NCBI GenBank assembly: GCA_023418475.1
Contig: JAEZZO010000068.1
Coordinates: 124,001-188,000, forward strand
Length of the DNA: 64,000 nucleotides
Source of the DNA: Bacillota bacterium
GTDB taxonomy: Bacteria > Bacillota > Clostridia > Lachnospirales > Lachnospiraceae
Reading direction: 5' to 3'
Shown: positions 52,849-61,301 of the stretch, in pieces
Layout: each line of letters begins with the position of its first letter
How positions within the stretch are numbered: the stretch's first letter is position 1
Position numbers and translations under genes: made by a program
Notes under the pieces: generated by a model
Databases searched by the model: none
Told to the model about the DNA's origin: nothing
The model's input: only the letters and a program-made list of their open reading frames with translations

Positions 52849-54354
52849 ATGAGAATAACGAATAAAATGATGACAAATAATATGATGGGTAATATTAATA
52901 AGAATAAGTTGAATATGAACGATCTGGAGGCACAGTATTCTAGCGGAAAGAAAATTCAAAGGCCCTCCGATGACCCGATTGTCACAGTCAGAGCGCTGAA
53001 ACTGCGTACCAATCTCTCGGAAATATCCCAGTATTATGACAAGAACATTCCGGATGCCCAGTCCTGGATGGAAACAACAGAAGGCGCTTTAAAAAATATA
53101 AATGATATTCTTGGCAAGGTAAATACATACTGTGTCCAGGGAAGTACCGATACTCTGACGGCAAAAGAACGTTCCTCCATTGCTGAGAATCTCCAGCAGA
53201 TGAAGCACCAGATTAATCAGGAGGGAGATACGAACTACGCCGGAAGATATGTCTTCACTGGATATAAGACAGATAGCTCACTAATTTTCACAGAGCCTGT
53301 GAATAATCTTACTTATAATATTACTCAGAATTTTACAGGAAGCCAGATACAGACGGTTAATAAGGTGAATGGCAGTTATGAAGTAAAGGATTTCGATGAC
53401 GCCGGTAAGAATTTTTCGGAAGCTCCGACAATGGATCAAACCTACAGACTTAAACTTGCTTATGATGGCTTAAGTACTACGGCACCAACCGAGATCAAAT
53501 ATTATAAAAAAGATGCTGCAGGAAACTTAATAGAACAAACACCGATCTTAAGCAGTCAGATAGAACAGATATCTGCTACAGCAGAAGATGCTTATACCCC
53601 GGAAGCCGGAAAAGTTCACTATATTGCAGAGACTGGTGAGCTAATTTTGAGCAAAGAGGTCTATGAAGAGCTTCGAACCGCTGATAATATGGAACTGCAG
53701 TATTCTAAGACCGGCTTTCAAGAAGGGGATTTGAAGCCGGAACATTATTTCACCTGCACGATGACAGATAGCAAAAAATCGGAGCAGGAGCCGATTACTT
53801 ATACAAAATCAGAAGAAGGACAGCAGATACAATATGAGGTTAATTATAATCAGAAGCTTACTGTGAATACGGAAGGCCATGATGTAATTACACATGATAT
53901 CGGCAATACGATTAATGATATCTTGAATGCGGTAAACGATGTGACAGCAACGGAAGATAAGATCTCGGAAGTAGAGAAGAGACTGGCGGACACCTCCTTA
54001 TCAAAAGATGATGTTGCCAGATATACAAAAATGAAGGAACAACTGGGAACAGAGCTGCAACTGAAGAAAGAAGTAATGCAGAAGGCCTTTACCTATGGTA
54101 ACTATATCTCTAAGTCGGCACAGGATAAAGTGAACGCAGCGACAGCGGATCTAGGCAGCCGTGAGGTGCGGCTGGAGCTTACGGAAAACAGAATGTCCAG
54201 TCAGAAGACTGATTTTACAGACCTTTTATCGACGAATGAGGATGTCGATCAGGTAGAAACCTACATTAAATTAGGTTCTGCACAGAATATTTATAATGCG
54301 TCCTTGTCTGCGGTAGGTAAGATGGTAAAGAGTTCTTTGCTTGATTTCCTGTAA
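52849..54354 (+). CDS. flgL: Flagellar hook-associated protein FlgL
   Basis: This 501-residue HAP3 joins FlgK to the filament. The flagellin-like N-terminus MRITNKMMTNNMMGNINKNK and the QYSSGKKIQRPSDDP box (residues about 34-48) are typical, as is the C-terminal VETYIKLGSAQNIYNASLSA. B. subtilis FlgL has about 300 residues, so about 200 residues have been added between about 170 and 390. GGAGGT precedes the ATG at 52849; the frame opens at 52828. Confidence 0.92.
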   Translation: MRITNKMMTNNMMGNINKNKLNMNDLEAQYSSGKKIQRPSDDPIVTVRALKLRTNLSEISQYYDKNIPDAQSWMETTEGALKNINDILGKVNTYCVQGSTDTLTAKERSSIAENLQQMKHQINQEGDTNYAGRYVFTGYKTDSSLIFTEPVNNLTYNITQNFTGSQIQTVNKVNGSYEVKDFDDAGKNFSEAPTMDQTYRLKLAYDGLSTTAPTEIKYYKKDAAGNLIEQTPILSSQIEQISATAEDAYTPEAGKVHYIAETGELILSKEVYEELRTADNMELQYSKTGFQEGDLKPEHYFTCTMTDSKKSEQEPITYTKSEEGQQIQYEVNYNQKLTVNTEGHDVITHDIGNTINDILNAVNDVTATEDKISEVEKRLADTSLSKDDVARYTKMKEQLGTELQLKKEVMQKAFTYGNYISKSAQDKVNAATADLGSREVRLELTENRMSSQKTDFTDLLSTNEDVDQVETYIKLGSAQNIYNASLSAVGKMVKSSLLDFL

Positions 54355-54491
54355 AATAATAATGCATAATATTTACAGATCATGTATAATGTCGTAAAGG
54401 ATATTACATAAAAGAATCGTAATGCATATGTAAATTTAGCACATTTGTGTTCTGGTACATAATATGCACAGTGGAAGGGAAGGCTTTTCTT

Positions 54492-54959
54492 ATGAAGGTA
54501 AAAACCAGACATTTTGGAGAAATTGATTTGGATGAAAGCAAGACGATATATTTTGAAAATGGAATTATGGGATTTGAGGATTATAAGAGATATATATTGC
54601 TATATGATGAAGAGGAGGGTAAAAAACCGGATATCTCCTGGCTGCAGAGTTTGGATGAGGAAGCTTTGTCCATACCGGTGATCAGTCCTTTTATTGTTCA
54701 TCCGGATTATAATCCCGAGGTAGATGATGAACAGTTAATACCTTTGGGAAAGTTAAATGATGAGAATATGATTTTACTGGTTTCGATCACAGTACCTTCT
54801 GAAATAGAGAAAATCTCTTCCAATATTAAGGCTCCCTTTATTATTAACTCGGACACGAGAAGAGGGGCTCAGATTATCGCTGAGAACTCGGACTATGAAG
54901 TGAAATACAACTTTTATGATCAGTTAATAGCATATAAGGCTGCAAAGGAGGGCAAATAA
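54492..54959 (+). CDS. fliW: Flagellar assembly factor FliW
   Basis: This 155-residue protein (MKVKTRHFGEIDLDESKTIY) shows FENGIMGFEDYKRYILLYDE and IVHPDYNPEVDDE, all standard FliW marks. FliW binds CsrA and blocks it; when flagellin accumulates, FliW binds flagellin instead and frees CsrA to stop flagellin translation. The start at 54492 is behind GGAAGGGAAGG; the frame opens at 54447. The csrA gene follows after one base. Confidence 0.95.
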   Translation: MKVKTRHFGEIDLDESKTIYFENGIMGFEDYKRYILLYDEEEGKKPDISWLQSLDEEALSIPVISPFIVHPDYNPEVDDEQLIPLGKLNDENMILLVSITVPSEIEKISSNIKAPFIINSDTRRGAQIIAENSDYEVKYNFYDQLIAYKAAKEGK

Positions 54960-54960
54960 T

Positions 54961-55182
54961 ATGTTGGCCCTGTCAAGAAGAATGAATGAAACAATCATTA
55001 TTGGAAATGATATAGAAATTACGGTTTTAGAGGTAAAGGGTGACCAGGTGAAGCTTGGGATCAGCGCGCCGAAATCAGTTCCGATTTACCGTAAGGAGAT
55101 TTATACGCAGATTATAGCATCCAATAAAGAGGCAGCACAGACGGATGCGAAAGAAGATGTTTTGAAAAAAATATTCTTATAA
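54961..55182 (+). CDS. csrA: Carbon storage regulator CsrA
   Basis: This 73-residue RNA-binding protein starts MLALSRRMNETIIIGNDIEI and contains LEVKGDQVKLGISAPKSVPIYRKE, near-identical to CsrA of B. subtilis. It binds GGA motifs in hairpin loops and Shine-Dalgarno sites. Its likely target here is the flagellin leader at 58722-58765. The ATG is one base beyond the fliW stop, with AAAGGAGGG inside fliW, so translation is coupled and the FliW:CsrA ratio is fixed. Confidence 0.96.
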   Translation: MLALSRRMNETIIIGNDIEITVLEVKGDQVKLGISAPKSVPIYRKEIYTQIIASNKEAAQTDAKEDVLKKIFL

Positions 55183-55229
55183 ATTACTGAATGCAGTGAC
55201 ATATGGTTGGTTTAAAGACAGCCGAGATA

Positions 55230-55284
55230 GAAGGCTTTTCAATTTTAATTGTAAATTTACAATTATGCTTGAAGAGCCTTTCTT
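55230..55284 (+). terminator. Terminator after csrA
   Basis: AAGGCTTTTCAA and TTGAAGAGCCTT form a 12-base stem with one G-U pair, an inner AATTGTAAATTTACAATT palindrome and a TCTTTAT tail. It ends the flgM-to-csrA unit. Confidence 0.75.
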
Positions 55285-55360
55285 TATACACCGCTGCGTA
55301 ATACCGCTCCGCAACGGATGCTAAGCTTATATCATTGCTTTTTTATTTTTATCATAGATA

Positions 55361-55388
55361 TAAACCTTTCATCTGGAATAACCGATAT
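55361..55388 (+). promoter_or_regulatory. Sigma-D promoter of flaG-fliD-fliS
   Basis: TAAA at 55361-55364, 16 bases, ACCGATAT at 55381-55388, close to consensus. It lies 108 bases before flaG. Confidence 0.75.
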
Positions 55389-55495
55389 ATACAATAGATT
55401 ATGAATGACTTCGGCAGTAATTCAATATGACAGAATTCTTGTTAAAGGAGTAACGTATTATAACTGTATCACATATCACATGGAGGTGTATTAGT

Positions 55496-55906
55496 ATGTC
55501 ATTAAATCCAATATCTGATTCTGCATATCGGGAGATACAGAAATCAGACCAGAGACTTCCGGTAATGAACTCAACTGACGCTATACCCAATATAAGTTTG
55601 TCCGAAGACCCGATATTAGTGACAGTAGGAAGCAATAATCAAGGATATAAAGATGAAAATGATAAGAGCAATTTATCAAATCCGGAGAAACAGATTCAAA
55701 GTGAAATAGGCAAAGTAAATAATATGCTAAAGCAAAAGAGAATTAGATTTGAATACAAATATTTTGAGGATATCGACAGGGTTGCCATTAAAGTCATTGA
55801 CGAAGAAACGAGTGATACAATAACTGAGATACCACCGGAGAAAATAATAGAGTCAATACAAAAATGGTGGGAGCTTGCTGGGTTGCTTTATGATAAGAAA
55901 TGTTAA
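55496..55906 (+). CDS. flaG: FlaG family flagellar protein
   Basis: The 136-residue protein has a disordered N-terminal half and a conserved C-terminal FlaG domain from about residue 65: KQKRIRFEYKYFEDIDRVAI, VIDEETSDTITEIPPEKI. FlaG proteins affect filament length and stability. GGAGG lies eight bases before the ATG. The gene is followed after 12 bases by fliD, the usual flaG-fliD-fliS order. It is the first gene of its sigma-D unit. Confidence 0.92.
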   Translation: MSLNPISDSAYREIQKSDQRLPVMNSTDAIPNISLSEDPILVTVGSNNQGYKDENDKSNLSNPEKQIQSEIGKVNNMLKQKRIRFEYKYFEDIDRVAIKVIDEETSDTITEIPPEKIIESIQKWWELAGLLYDKKC

Positions 55907-55918
55907 AGGAGGATAATT

Positions 55919-57472
55919 ATGCCAATTCGTATGTCAGGGCTTGTATCAAATATGGATACTGAAACGATTGTTAAGGAATTAATGTCTGCACAGACTTATC
56001 AGGTAACGAAGGTTGAAAATAAAAAGACAAAGCTGGAGTGGAAACAGGAAAAATGGAAGGCTTTAAATTCAAAAATCTTTTCCTTCTATACGGGAGCATT
56101 ATCTAAAACAAAGCTGCAAGGTAATTTTTCTGCAAAGCTGGCAGCATCTTCTAATACAGATAAGGTTGAAGTAAAAGTGGACAATTCTGCACCGGTGGGA
56201 AGCCAGAGCATTCGGGTAAAATCATTGGCAAGTGCTCAGATTGTAACAGGTGCCAAGGTGGAAGGCGATGCTATCTCGGGTAAAACAAATTTTACTGAAC
56301 TGGGTATGGGTGCAGCTGTAGGTTCTAAAATAGAAATTAAAGCAGGCAATGAGACTGTGAACTATGAGATAACTTCTAATTCAACTATTGATGAATTCGT
56401 AGCTACGCTTCGTAATGCAGGTCTGAATGCTTCCTTTGACACCAAATACCAGCGCTTTTTTATCAGTGCTTCAGACAGCGGATATAAGAATGCCTTTTCA
56501 ATCCAGACTTCATCAGATGCAGTGGATTTATCAAAATTGGGTCTCAGTAAAATAGCAAAATCCGAACCGGATGCCAATGGAGTAGTCAGTGTGACAGCAG
56601 CAAATTCCAATATATCGCTGATTAAACCGTCGGATGCCAGCATTATACTGAACGGAGCGGAGCTTAGAAGTTCATCGAATACGATAACGGTGAATGGAAT
56701 GACAATAACAGTAAAAGGCGTTACGAAGGGCTTTGATACGGAAGCAGATACATCAGATGATGAAATAATTACTGCTAATGTAACAAAGGATACGCAGGCT
56801 GTCTATGATTTGGTTAAAAATTTTGTAAAATCCTATAATGAACTGCTGAAGGAAATGAATGATGCATATAATGCGGACCTGGCCAAGGGCTATGAGCCTT
56901 TAACAGATAAACAGAAGGAAGCGATGTCTGAGGATCAGGAGAAAAAGTGGGAAGATAAGATTAAAAATTCTTTACTTCGCCGGGATGATGTAGTAGGCTC
57001 TGTGATATCTGCGATGAGATCATCTCTTAGTCAAAATGTAACAGTGGATGGTAAAAGCTATGGTCTTGTAAGCTTTGGTATTACTTCACCTGATTATGCG
57101 GAAAAAGGCTTGCTGCATATTGATGGAGATACGGAGGATACTCTTGTATCAATGAAGGAGGATCAGCTAAGGAAAGCAATATCCGATAATCCGGATGCTG
57201 TTATGGAGGTCTTTACCCAACTAACAAGTTCCTTATATAAAACAATGTCCGATCAAATGAAGAGTAATGAGTTAAAGAGTGCATATACAGTATATAATGA
57301 TAAGCAAATGAAGAAAGACATTATTGCCTATGATAAGCAGATTAAGGAAATGAATAAAAAGCTGACGGTAATGGAGACTCGATATTACAAGCAATTCACA
57401 GCGATGGAAACAGCGATGTCAAAGCTTAATTCGCAAAGCTCATCCCTGACATCGTTATTAGGACAAAAGTAA
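55919..57472 (+). CDS. fliD: Flagellar filament cap protein FliD
   Basis: This 517-residue HAP2 caps the filament and helps flagellin fold. The N-terminal MSGLVSNMDTETIVKELMSA and a coiled stretch VENKKTKLEWKQEKWKALNS match the FliD_N domain; the FliD_C part contains DLVKNFVKSYNELLKEMN-type helices (from about 297), LRRDDVVGSVISAMRSSL and a C-terminal coiled coil. AAAGGAGG lies before the ATG. Length is normal for Firmicutes. Confidence 0.94.
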   Translation: MPIRMSGLVSNMDTETIVKELMSAQTYQVTKVENKKTKLEWKQEKWKALNSKIFSFYTGALSKTKLQGNFSAKLAASSNTDKVEVKVDNSAPVGSQSIRVKSLASAQIVTGAKVEGDAISGKTNFTELGMGAAVGSKIEIKAGNETVNYEITSNSTIDEFVATLRNAGLNASFDTKYQRFFISASDSGYKNAFSIQTSSDAVDLSKLGLSKIAKSEPDANGVVSVTAANSNISLIKPSDASIILNGAELRSSSNTITVNGMTITVKGVTKGFDTEADTSDDEIITANVTKDTQAVYDLVKNFVKSYNELLKEMNDAYNADLAKGYEPLTDKQKEAMSEDQEKKWEDKIKNSLLRRDDVVGSVISAMRSSLSQNVTVDGKSYGLVSFGITSPDYAEKGLLHIDGDTEDTLVSMKEDQLRKAISDNPDAVMEVFTQLTSSLYKTMSDQMKSNELKSAYTVYNDKQMKKDIIAYDKQIKEMNKKLTVMETRYYKQFTAMETAMSKLNSQSSSLTSLLGQK

Positions 57473-57514
57473 AATCTTCGTAAATAAATGAAACATAATA
57501 TAGGAGGAATTACT

Positions 57515-57877
57515 ATGAACACAGTAGCTGCTTATCAGGATAGTAGAATAATGACAGCAAAACCGGCAGAGCTGACATTGATGTTATTTGATGGTGCTAT
57601 CAAATTCTGTAATATTGCTATAATGGCAATTGAAAAAAACGATATGCAGAAAGCGCATAACAATATAGTCAAAGCAGAGAATATCATATTGGAATTTAGA
57701 GCCACACTAGACACGAAGTATCCTGTTGCAAAGGATTTTGATATTATGTATGATTATATATACCGCAGACTCTATGATGCCAATATTGCAAAAAGTAAAG
57801 AAATTGTGGAGGAAGCACTTGGTTTTATCAGAGATATGAGGGAAACCTGGAAGGAAGCCATGAAGCTTGCCCAGTAA
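57515..57877 (+). CDS. fliS: Flagellin chaperone FliS
   Basis: This 120-residue four-helix protein begins MNTVAAYQDSRIMTAKPAEL and continues TLMLFDGAIKFCNIAIMAIE, the signature FliS N-terminus. FliS binds the C-terminus of flagellin and keeps it unfolded before export. AGGAGG lies seven bases before the ATG at 57515. Repeat copy C begins seven bases after the stop. Confidence 0.95.
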   Translation: MNTVAAYQDSRIMTAKPAELTLMLFDGAIKFCNIAIMAIEKNDMQKAHNNIVKAENIILEFRATLDTKYPVAKDFDIMYDYIYRRLYDANIAKSKEIVEEALGFIRDMRETWKEAMKLAQ

Positions 57878-57883
57878 TTATTT

Positions 57884-58010
57884 ATTCCATAGGGAAGCTC
57901 GTGCTATGCAATGAAACCCTCCAGGGGATGTGCAGCTATGCACGCGGAATAAAAGCTGTGCTTATTAAGAGCTATGATCGCAAGAGTGTTAGAAGCACAC
58001 TTTTGCTCTT
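57884..58010 (+). repeat. Dispersed structured repeat, copy C
   Basis: It follows the plan of copies A and B: an ATTCCATAG/CTATGCAAT hairpin (one mismatch), GAAACCCTCC, a GTGCAGCTATGCAC mini-hairpin, AATAAAAGCTGTGC, TTAAGAGCTATGATCG and AGTGTTAGAAGCACACTT. It lies between fliS and the next flagellar gene and makes a spurious open extension of that gene. Confidence 0.65.
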
Positions 58011-58041
58011 GCAAGGTGGTTTTTTGGAAAGGATACCTAAT

Positions 58042-58530
58042 ATGGAGCAGGAAACAGGTAGTGATACATATCTCACATTGTTAATAGAATCCTTAAAGAA
58101 AAAATGTGAGGTATTAGATCATTTATATCAACTGACGAAAGAGCAGGAAACCTTATTCGAGGAAGAAAATATAAACGAAGAACGGTTCAATCAGATTATT
58201 GATGCGAAGGATAAGGAGATACAGATACTGCAGAATTTGGACGAGGGTTTTGAACAAATCTATCAACGTGTCCGGGAGGAATTATCCGCCCATACAGTGA
58301 AGTATCAAAATGAAGTTATGATGCTGAAATCATTGATTACCATCGTAACGGATAAAAACGTTCAGCTCCTGGCTTTGGAAAAACGAAATAAATCGAAAAT
58401 CGAAACTTATTTTCGCTTAAAGCATAAGGAAATCATGGATTTTAAGAAAAGTAATCATTTAGTTTCCAACTATTATAAAGACGCATCTAATAATCATCAG
58501 CAATCTTATTTTTTTGATAAAAAAAATTAG
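58042..58530 (+). CDS. FlgN/FliT-like flagellar chaperone
   Basis: This 162-residue helical protein begins MEQETGSDTYLTLLIESLKK. Its long amphipathic helices, with VLDHLYQLTKEQETLFEEEN and FNQIIDAKDKEIQILQNLDE, match the FlgN-like chaperones often found after fliS in clostridia, here perhaps in the FliT role for FliD. The frame is open from 57901, but the first 47 codons lie in repeat copy C and in a spacer; GAAAGGA ahead of 58042 marks the real start. It is the second FlgN-type gene in the cluster. Confidence 0.75.
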   Translation: MEQETGSDTYLTLLIESLKKKCEVLDHLYQLTKEQETLFEEENINEERFNQIIDAKDKEIQILQNLDEGFEQIYQRVREELSAHTVKYQNEVMMLKSLITIVTDKNVQLLALEKRNKSKIETYFRLKHKEIMDFKKSNHLVSNYYKDASNNHQQSYFFDKKN

Positions 58531-58547
58531 AAAAATAGATTTGGCTA

Positions 58548-58575
58548 TAAAGTTTACCGGAACAGTATCCGATAT
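58548..58575 (+). promoter_or_regulatory. Sigma-D promoter of the flagellin gene
   Basis: TAAA at 58548-58551, 16 bases, TCCGATAT at 58568-58575, a close consensus match. The transcript would have a leader of about 185 bases before the flagellin start. Confidence 0.8.
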
Positions 58576-58721
58576 ATTATTCAAGTAAACAGTATATACT
58601 GGAATTTTCAAAGAAGCGTACGGTCGTTGGATTACAACAGCATATATGTTTATAAAAGATTAGACATTAGAGTTATTAATATGGTAGTAGGCTCTCTCGG
58701 AGCTGACTATAAATGAAAAAC

Positions 58722-58741
58722 AGTGGAAAAGGAAGTCCACT
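58722..58741 (+). promoter_or_regulatory. CsrA-binding hairpin in the flagellin leader
   Basis: AGTGGA, loop AAAGGAAG, TCCACT: a perfect six-base stem presents GGA in the loop, the exact form of a CsrA target. A second GGA lies in the Shine-Dalgarno AGGAGG at 58752-58757, 22 bases downstream. Two such sites let one CsrA dimer bridge and hide the ribosome site, as known for hag of B. subtilis. Confidence 0.65.
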
Positions 58742-58764
58742 TTAAAAAACAAGGAGGATTTAAT

Positions 58765-61149
58765 ATGGTAATTAATCACAATCTAATGGCAAACAATGCT
58801 ACAAGAAGTATGAATACGAATTCAGCTAACGCTAGTAAATCCATGCAGAAACTTTCTTCAGGTCTTAGAATTAACAGCGCAGCGGATGATGCCGCAGGAT
58901 TATCTATTTCCGAGAAGATGAGAGCACAGATCAGAGGTCTTGATCAGGCTTCCGCAAATGCACAGGATGCTATCTCTATGGTACAGACTGCTGAAGGTGC
59001 ATTAGGTGAGACTACTTCCATTCTTCAGAGAATGAGAGAACTAGCAAACCAGGCTGCCAATGGTACGAATACAACTGCAGACAGAAGCTCTATGCAGGAT
59101 GAAATTAACCAGCTGACTTCAGAAATCAACAGAATTGGTAACACAACAGAGTTCAATACACAGAAGATTTTAAATGGTGGATTAGACTCAAGTACAAGCG
59201 GCAAGATTACAAAAGGCGATACAGCTGAAAAGGTTCTTGGATTAAATGTAGGCGGATTTGTGGGTGCTACGCATACTTTAAATGGTGCTGCACAAGCTGG
59301 TAAAGTTGTGGATTCGCAAGCTGCAACAGCTACACTTACTATTGAAGAGGATGACGTAGGTGCTGGTGGTAAAATTACTGTAGATGGAGTAGATTTTAGT
59401 GCTGCATCCGTAACTTTTACTGATGTTACTACTAATGATGCCGCTACTAATAGTGCAAATAAAGCAAAATTGGATGACCTAACGGCTGTTGTAAATGGAA
59501 AAACAGTGAAATTAAGTGATTATGCTAATATTACTGTTGCTGGTGATCAGGTTAACATTACAAGTAAATCATCTGCTGCAAGTTCAGTTCAAGTAACTAA
59601 AGGTACAGCTGCTGGTGATACAGGTTTTTCTGCTGATGTGACAAAAAAAGATGGTCATGGTGTAGCTGCTAAAGTTGGTAATGATGTATTTGAATTAGGC
59701 GGCACTGATATCAAGGTGGCTACTGAAGCTGATAAAGCTGCAACTATTAAGGCTTTAGGGAACATAACAGCGACAGGTGGAACTACTAAATTATCAGATG
59801 TTGCAAACATTGAGTTTGATTCTAATGGTAAACTTAAGTTTACAACAAAGCTTGAGGGCGGAGCAGCATTAGCGTTTTTGGGTGAAGATGATAGTAATTT
59901 AGGATTTGATAAGGCTACTGATACCGCAGCAATTCCTGCAGGTACAGCTGCAACAGCAGGTAAGGTAGGCGCTGGTGTAAGTGTTACAGTAGATAATACT
60001 ACATTTAGCCTTACTGGACTCGAATTAGATCCGTCAAAGTTAGATGACATGATAGAGAAAATTGGAAAAGTAACATCTGGCGGAACAAAATTAAGTGATT
60101 TGGTTGATATTGAAGTGAAAGATGATTCACTTAAATTTACTACAAAGTCAACTGGTACTACAAGTACAATACAGTTTACCGGAACCGATACTTTACTTGG
60201 AATAGCTGCAGGGGATGCAGGTGCGGCTAATGCAGTAAAGGGATCTGATACAACAGTTGAAAGAGCGGGTCTTGAGGCGGCTAATGCATTAAGCAATACT
60301 TCAGATATTTCTATAGCGAAGGATGCTACTTTTAAAGTAGTAGTAGGCAAAGATAGTGCGGTTACAGTTAACTTAAATACATCAAATTCTGCGAAAGTAT
60401 ATAATACAAGCAATACAGATGCTAATGTTTCTAAAGCAGCTATGCAGGATCTGGTTAAGGATATTAACTCTTCCTTACAGGAAGCTGGATTAAGCGGAAA
60501 GGTAAGCGCTTCACTTTCTTCTGATAACAAAATTCAGTTCATTTCCGAGACAGGCCAGGATATTAAAGTGTCAGATGGAACAGACACTCCTCTTGCTAAT
60601 GGTTTAGGATTTACTGCAGCATCAATGACAGATGTGAAGAACGTTGATCAGGTAGTAGGACCTGGAGTACAGGGCGGCGGCTATTCAACAACCTTCCAGA
60701 TTGGTGCAAATAAAGGCCAGTCCATGTCCTTAAGCATCAACGATATGAGATCCGCAGCTCTTGGAATTACAGGAAATGCAGGACAAAAGGGCTTTACTGC
60801 AACAAACGGTGTAACCAATGGAACAACAGATGTTATGCAGGAAGCAGCATTAAACGTAGTATCCAAACAGGATGCAACGAAATCACTTGATGTTCTGGAT
60901 AAGGCTATTGCTACTGTGTCTGCTGAAAGAGGTAAATTAGGTGCAGTACAGAACAGATTAGAGCACACAATTGCTAACCTTGGAACTTCATCAGAGAACT
61001 TAACCTCTGCTGAATCAAGAATTAGAGACGTTGATATGGCGAAAGAAATGTCAACCTACTCCAAGAACAATATTCTTTCTCAGGCTGCTCAGGCAATGCT
61101 CACACAGGCTAACCAGAATCCTCAGCAGGTTCTTCAGTTATTAAGATAA
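58765..61149 (+). CDS. hag: Flagellin with a large variable central domain
   Basis: This 794-residue filament protein has conserved D0/D1 ends: VINHNLMANNATRSMN and SSGLRINSAADDAAGLSISE at residues about 2-60, and SRIRDVDMAKEMSTYSKNNI with the final NQNPQQVLQLLR. Between about 165 and 640 lies a Thr/Ala/Gly/Asp-rich region that makes it nearly three times the length of B. subtilis Hag. The middle carries several related segments (KLSDYANITV, KLSDVANIEF, KLSDLVDIEV), so it grew by internal duplication. AAGGAGG precedes the ATG at 58765; the frame opens at 58723 inside the leader hairpin. A GT2 gene follows, suggesting glycosylation of the exposed Ser/Thr. Confidence 0.95.
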   Translation: MVINHNLMANNATRSMNTNSANASKSMQKLSSGLRINSAADDAAGLSISEKMRAQIRGLDQASANAQDAISMVQTAEGALGETTSILQRMRELANQAANGTNTTADRSSMQDEINQLTSEINRIGNTTEFNTQKILNGGLDSSTSGKITKGDTAEKVLGLNVGGFVGATHTLNGAAQAGKVVDSQAATATLTIEEDDVGAGGKITVDGVDFSAASVTFTDVTTNDAATNSANKAKLDDLTAVVNGKTVKLSDYANITVAGDQVNITSKSSAASSVQVTKGTAAGDTGFSADVTKKDGHGVAAKVGNDVFELGGTDIKVATEADKAATIKALGNITATGGTTKLSDVANIEFDSNGKLKFTTKLEGGAALAFLGEDDSNLGFDKATDTAAIPAGTAATAGKVGAGVSVTVDNTTFSLTGLELDPSKLDDMIEKIGKVTSGGTKLSDLVDIEVKDDSLKFTTKSTGTTSTIQFTGTDTLLGIAAGDAGAANAVKGSDTTVERAGLEAANALSNTSDISIAKDATFKVVVGKDSAVTVNLNTSNSAKVYNTSNTDANVSKAAMQDLVKDINSSLQEAGLSGKVSASLSSDNKIQFISETGQDIKVSDGTDTPLANGLGFTAASMTDVKNVDQVVGPGVQGGGYSTTFQIGANKGQSMSLSINDMRSAALGITGNAGQKGFTATNGVTNGTTDVMQEAALNVVSKQDATKSLDVLDKAIATVSAERGKLGAVQNRLEHTIANLGTSSENLTSAESRIRDVDMAKEMSTYSKNNILSQAAQAMLTQANQNPQQVLQLLR

Positions 61150-61167
61150 TTCTGGAATTACATATAA

Positions 61168-61200
61168 GAGAGTCAGGGAATTTTCTCTGGCTCTTTTTTA
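61168..61200 (+). terminator. Terminator of the flagellin gene
   Basis: GAGTCAG and CTGGCTC pair over seven bases with one G-U, extended on both sides, and six or more T follow. It lies about 20 bases after the stop. Confidence 0.8.
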
Positions 61201-61301
61201 AAAGGATTAAAATGACTGCATAGTTTAATTAGTCTTATCACACATTCTATATTGATCAAATTAGAACGAATTTAGTAAATACGCAACTGTAGGGGAATTA
61301 T

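Larger units (their letters stand above)
55183..55495. other. Intergenic region between csrA and flaG
   Basis: The 313 bases contain a terminator and a sigma-D promoter and no gene. A new transcription unit starts here. Confidence 0.7.

Noticed and set aside
59655..60530. A 291-codon minus-strand open frame inside the flagellin gene
   Set aside because: It mirrors the biased codon use of the variable flagellin domain (Val/Ala/Ser/Leu-rich product), has no ribosome site and no recognisable family.
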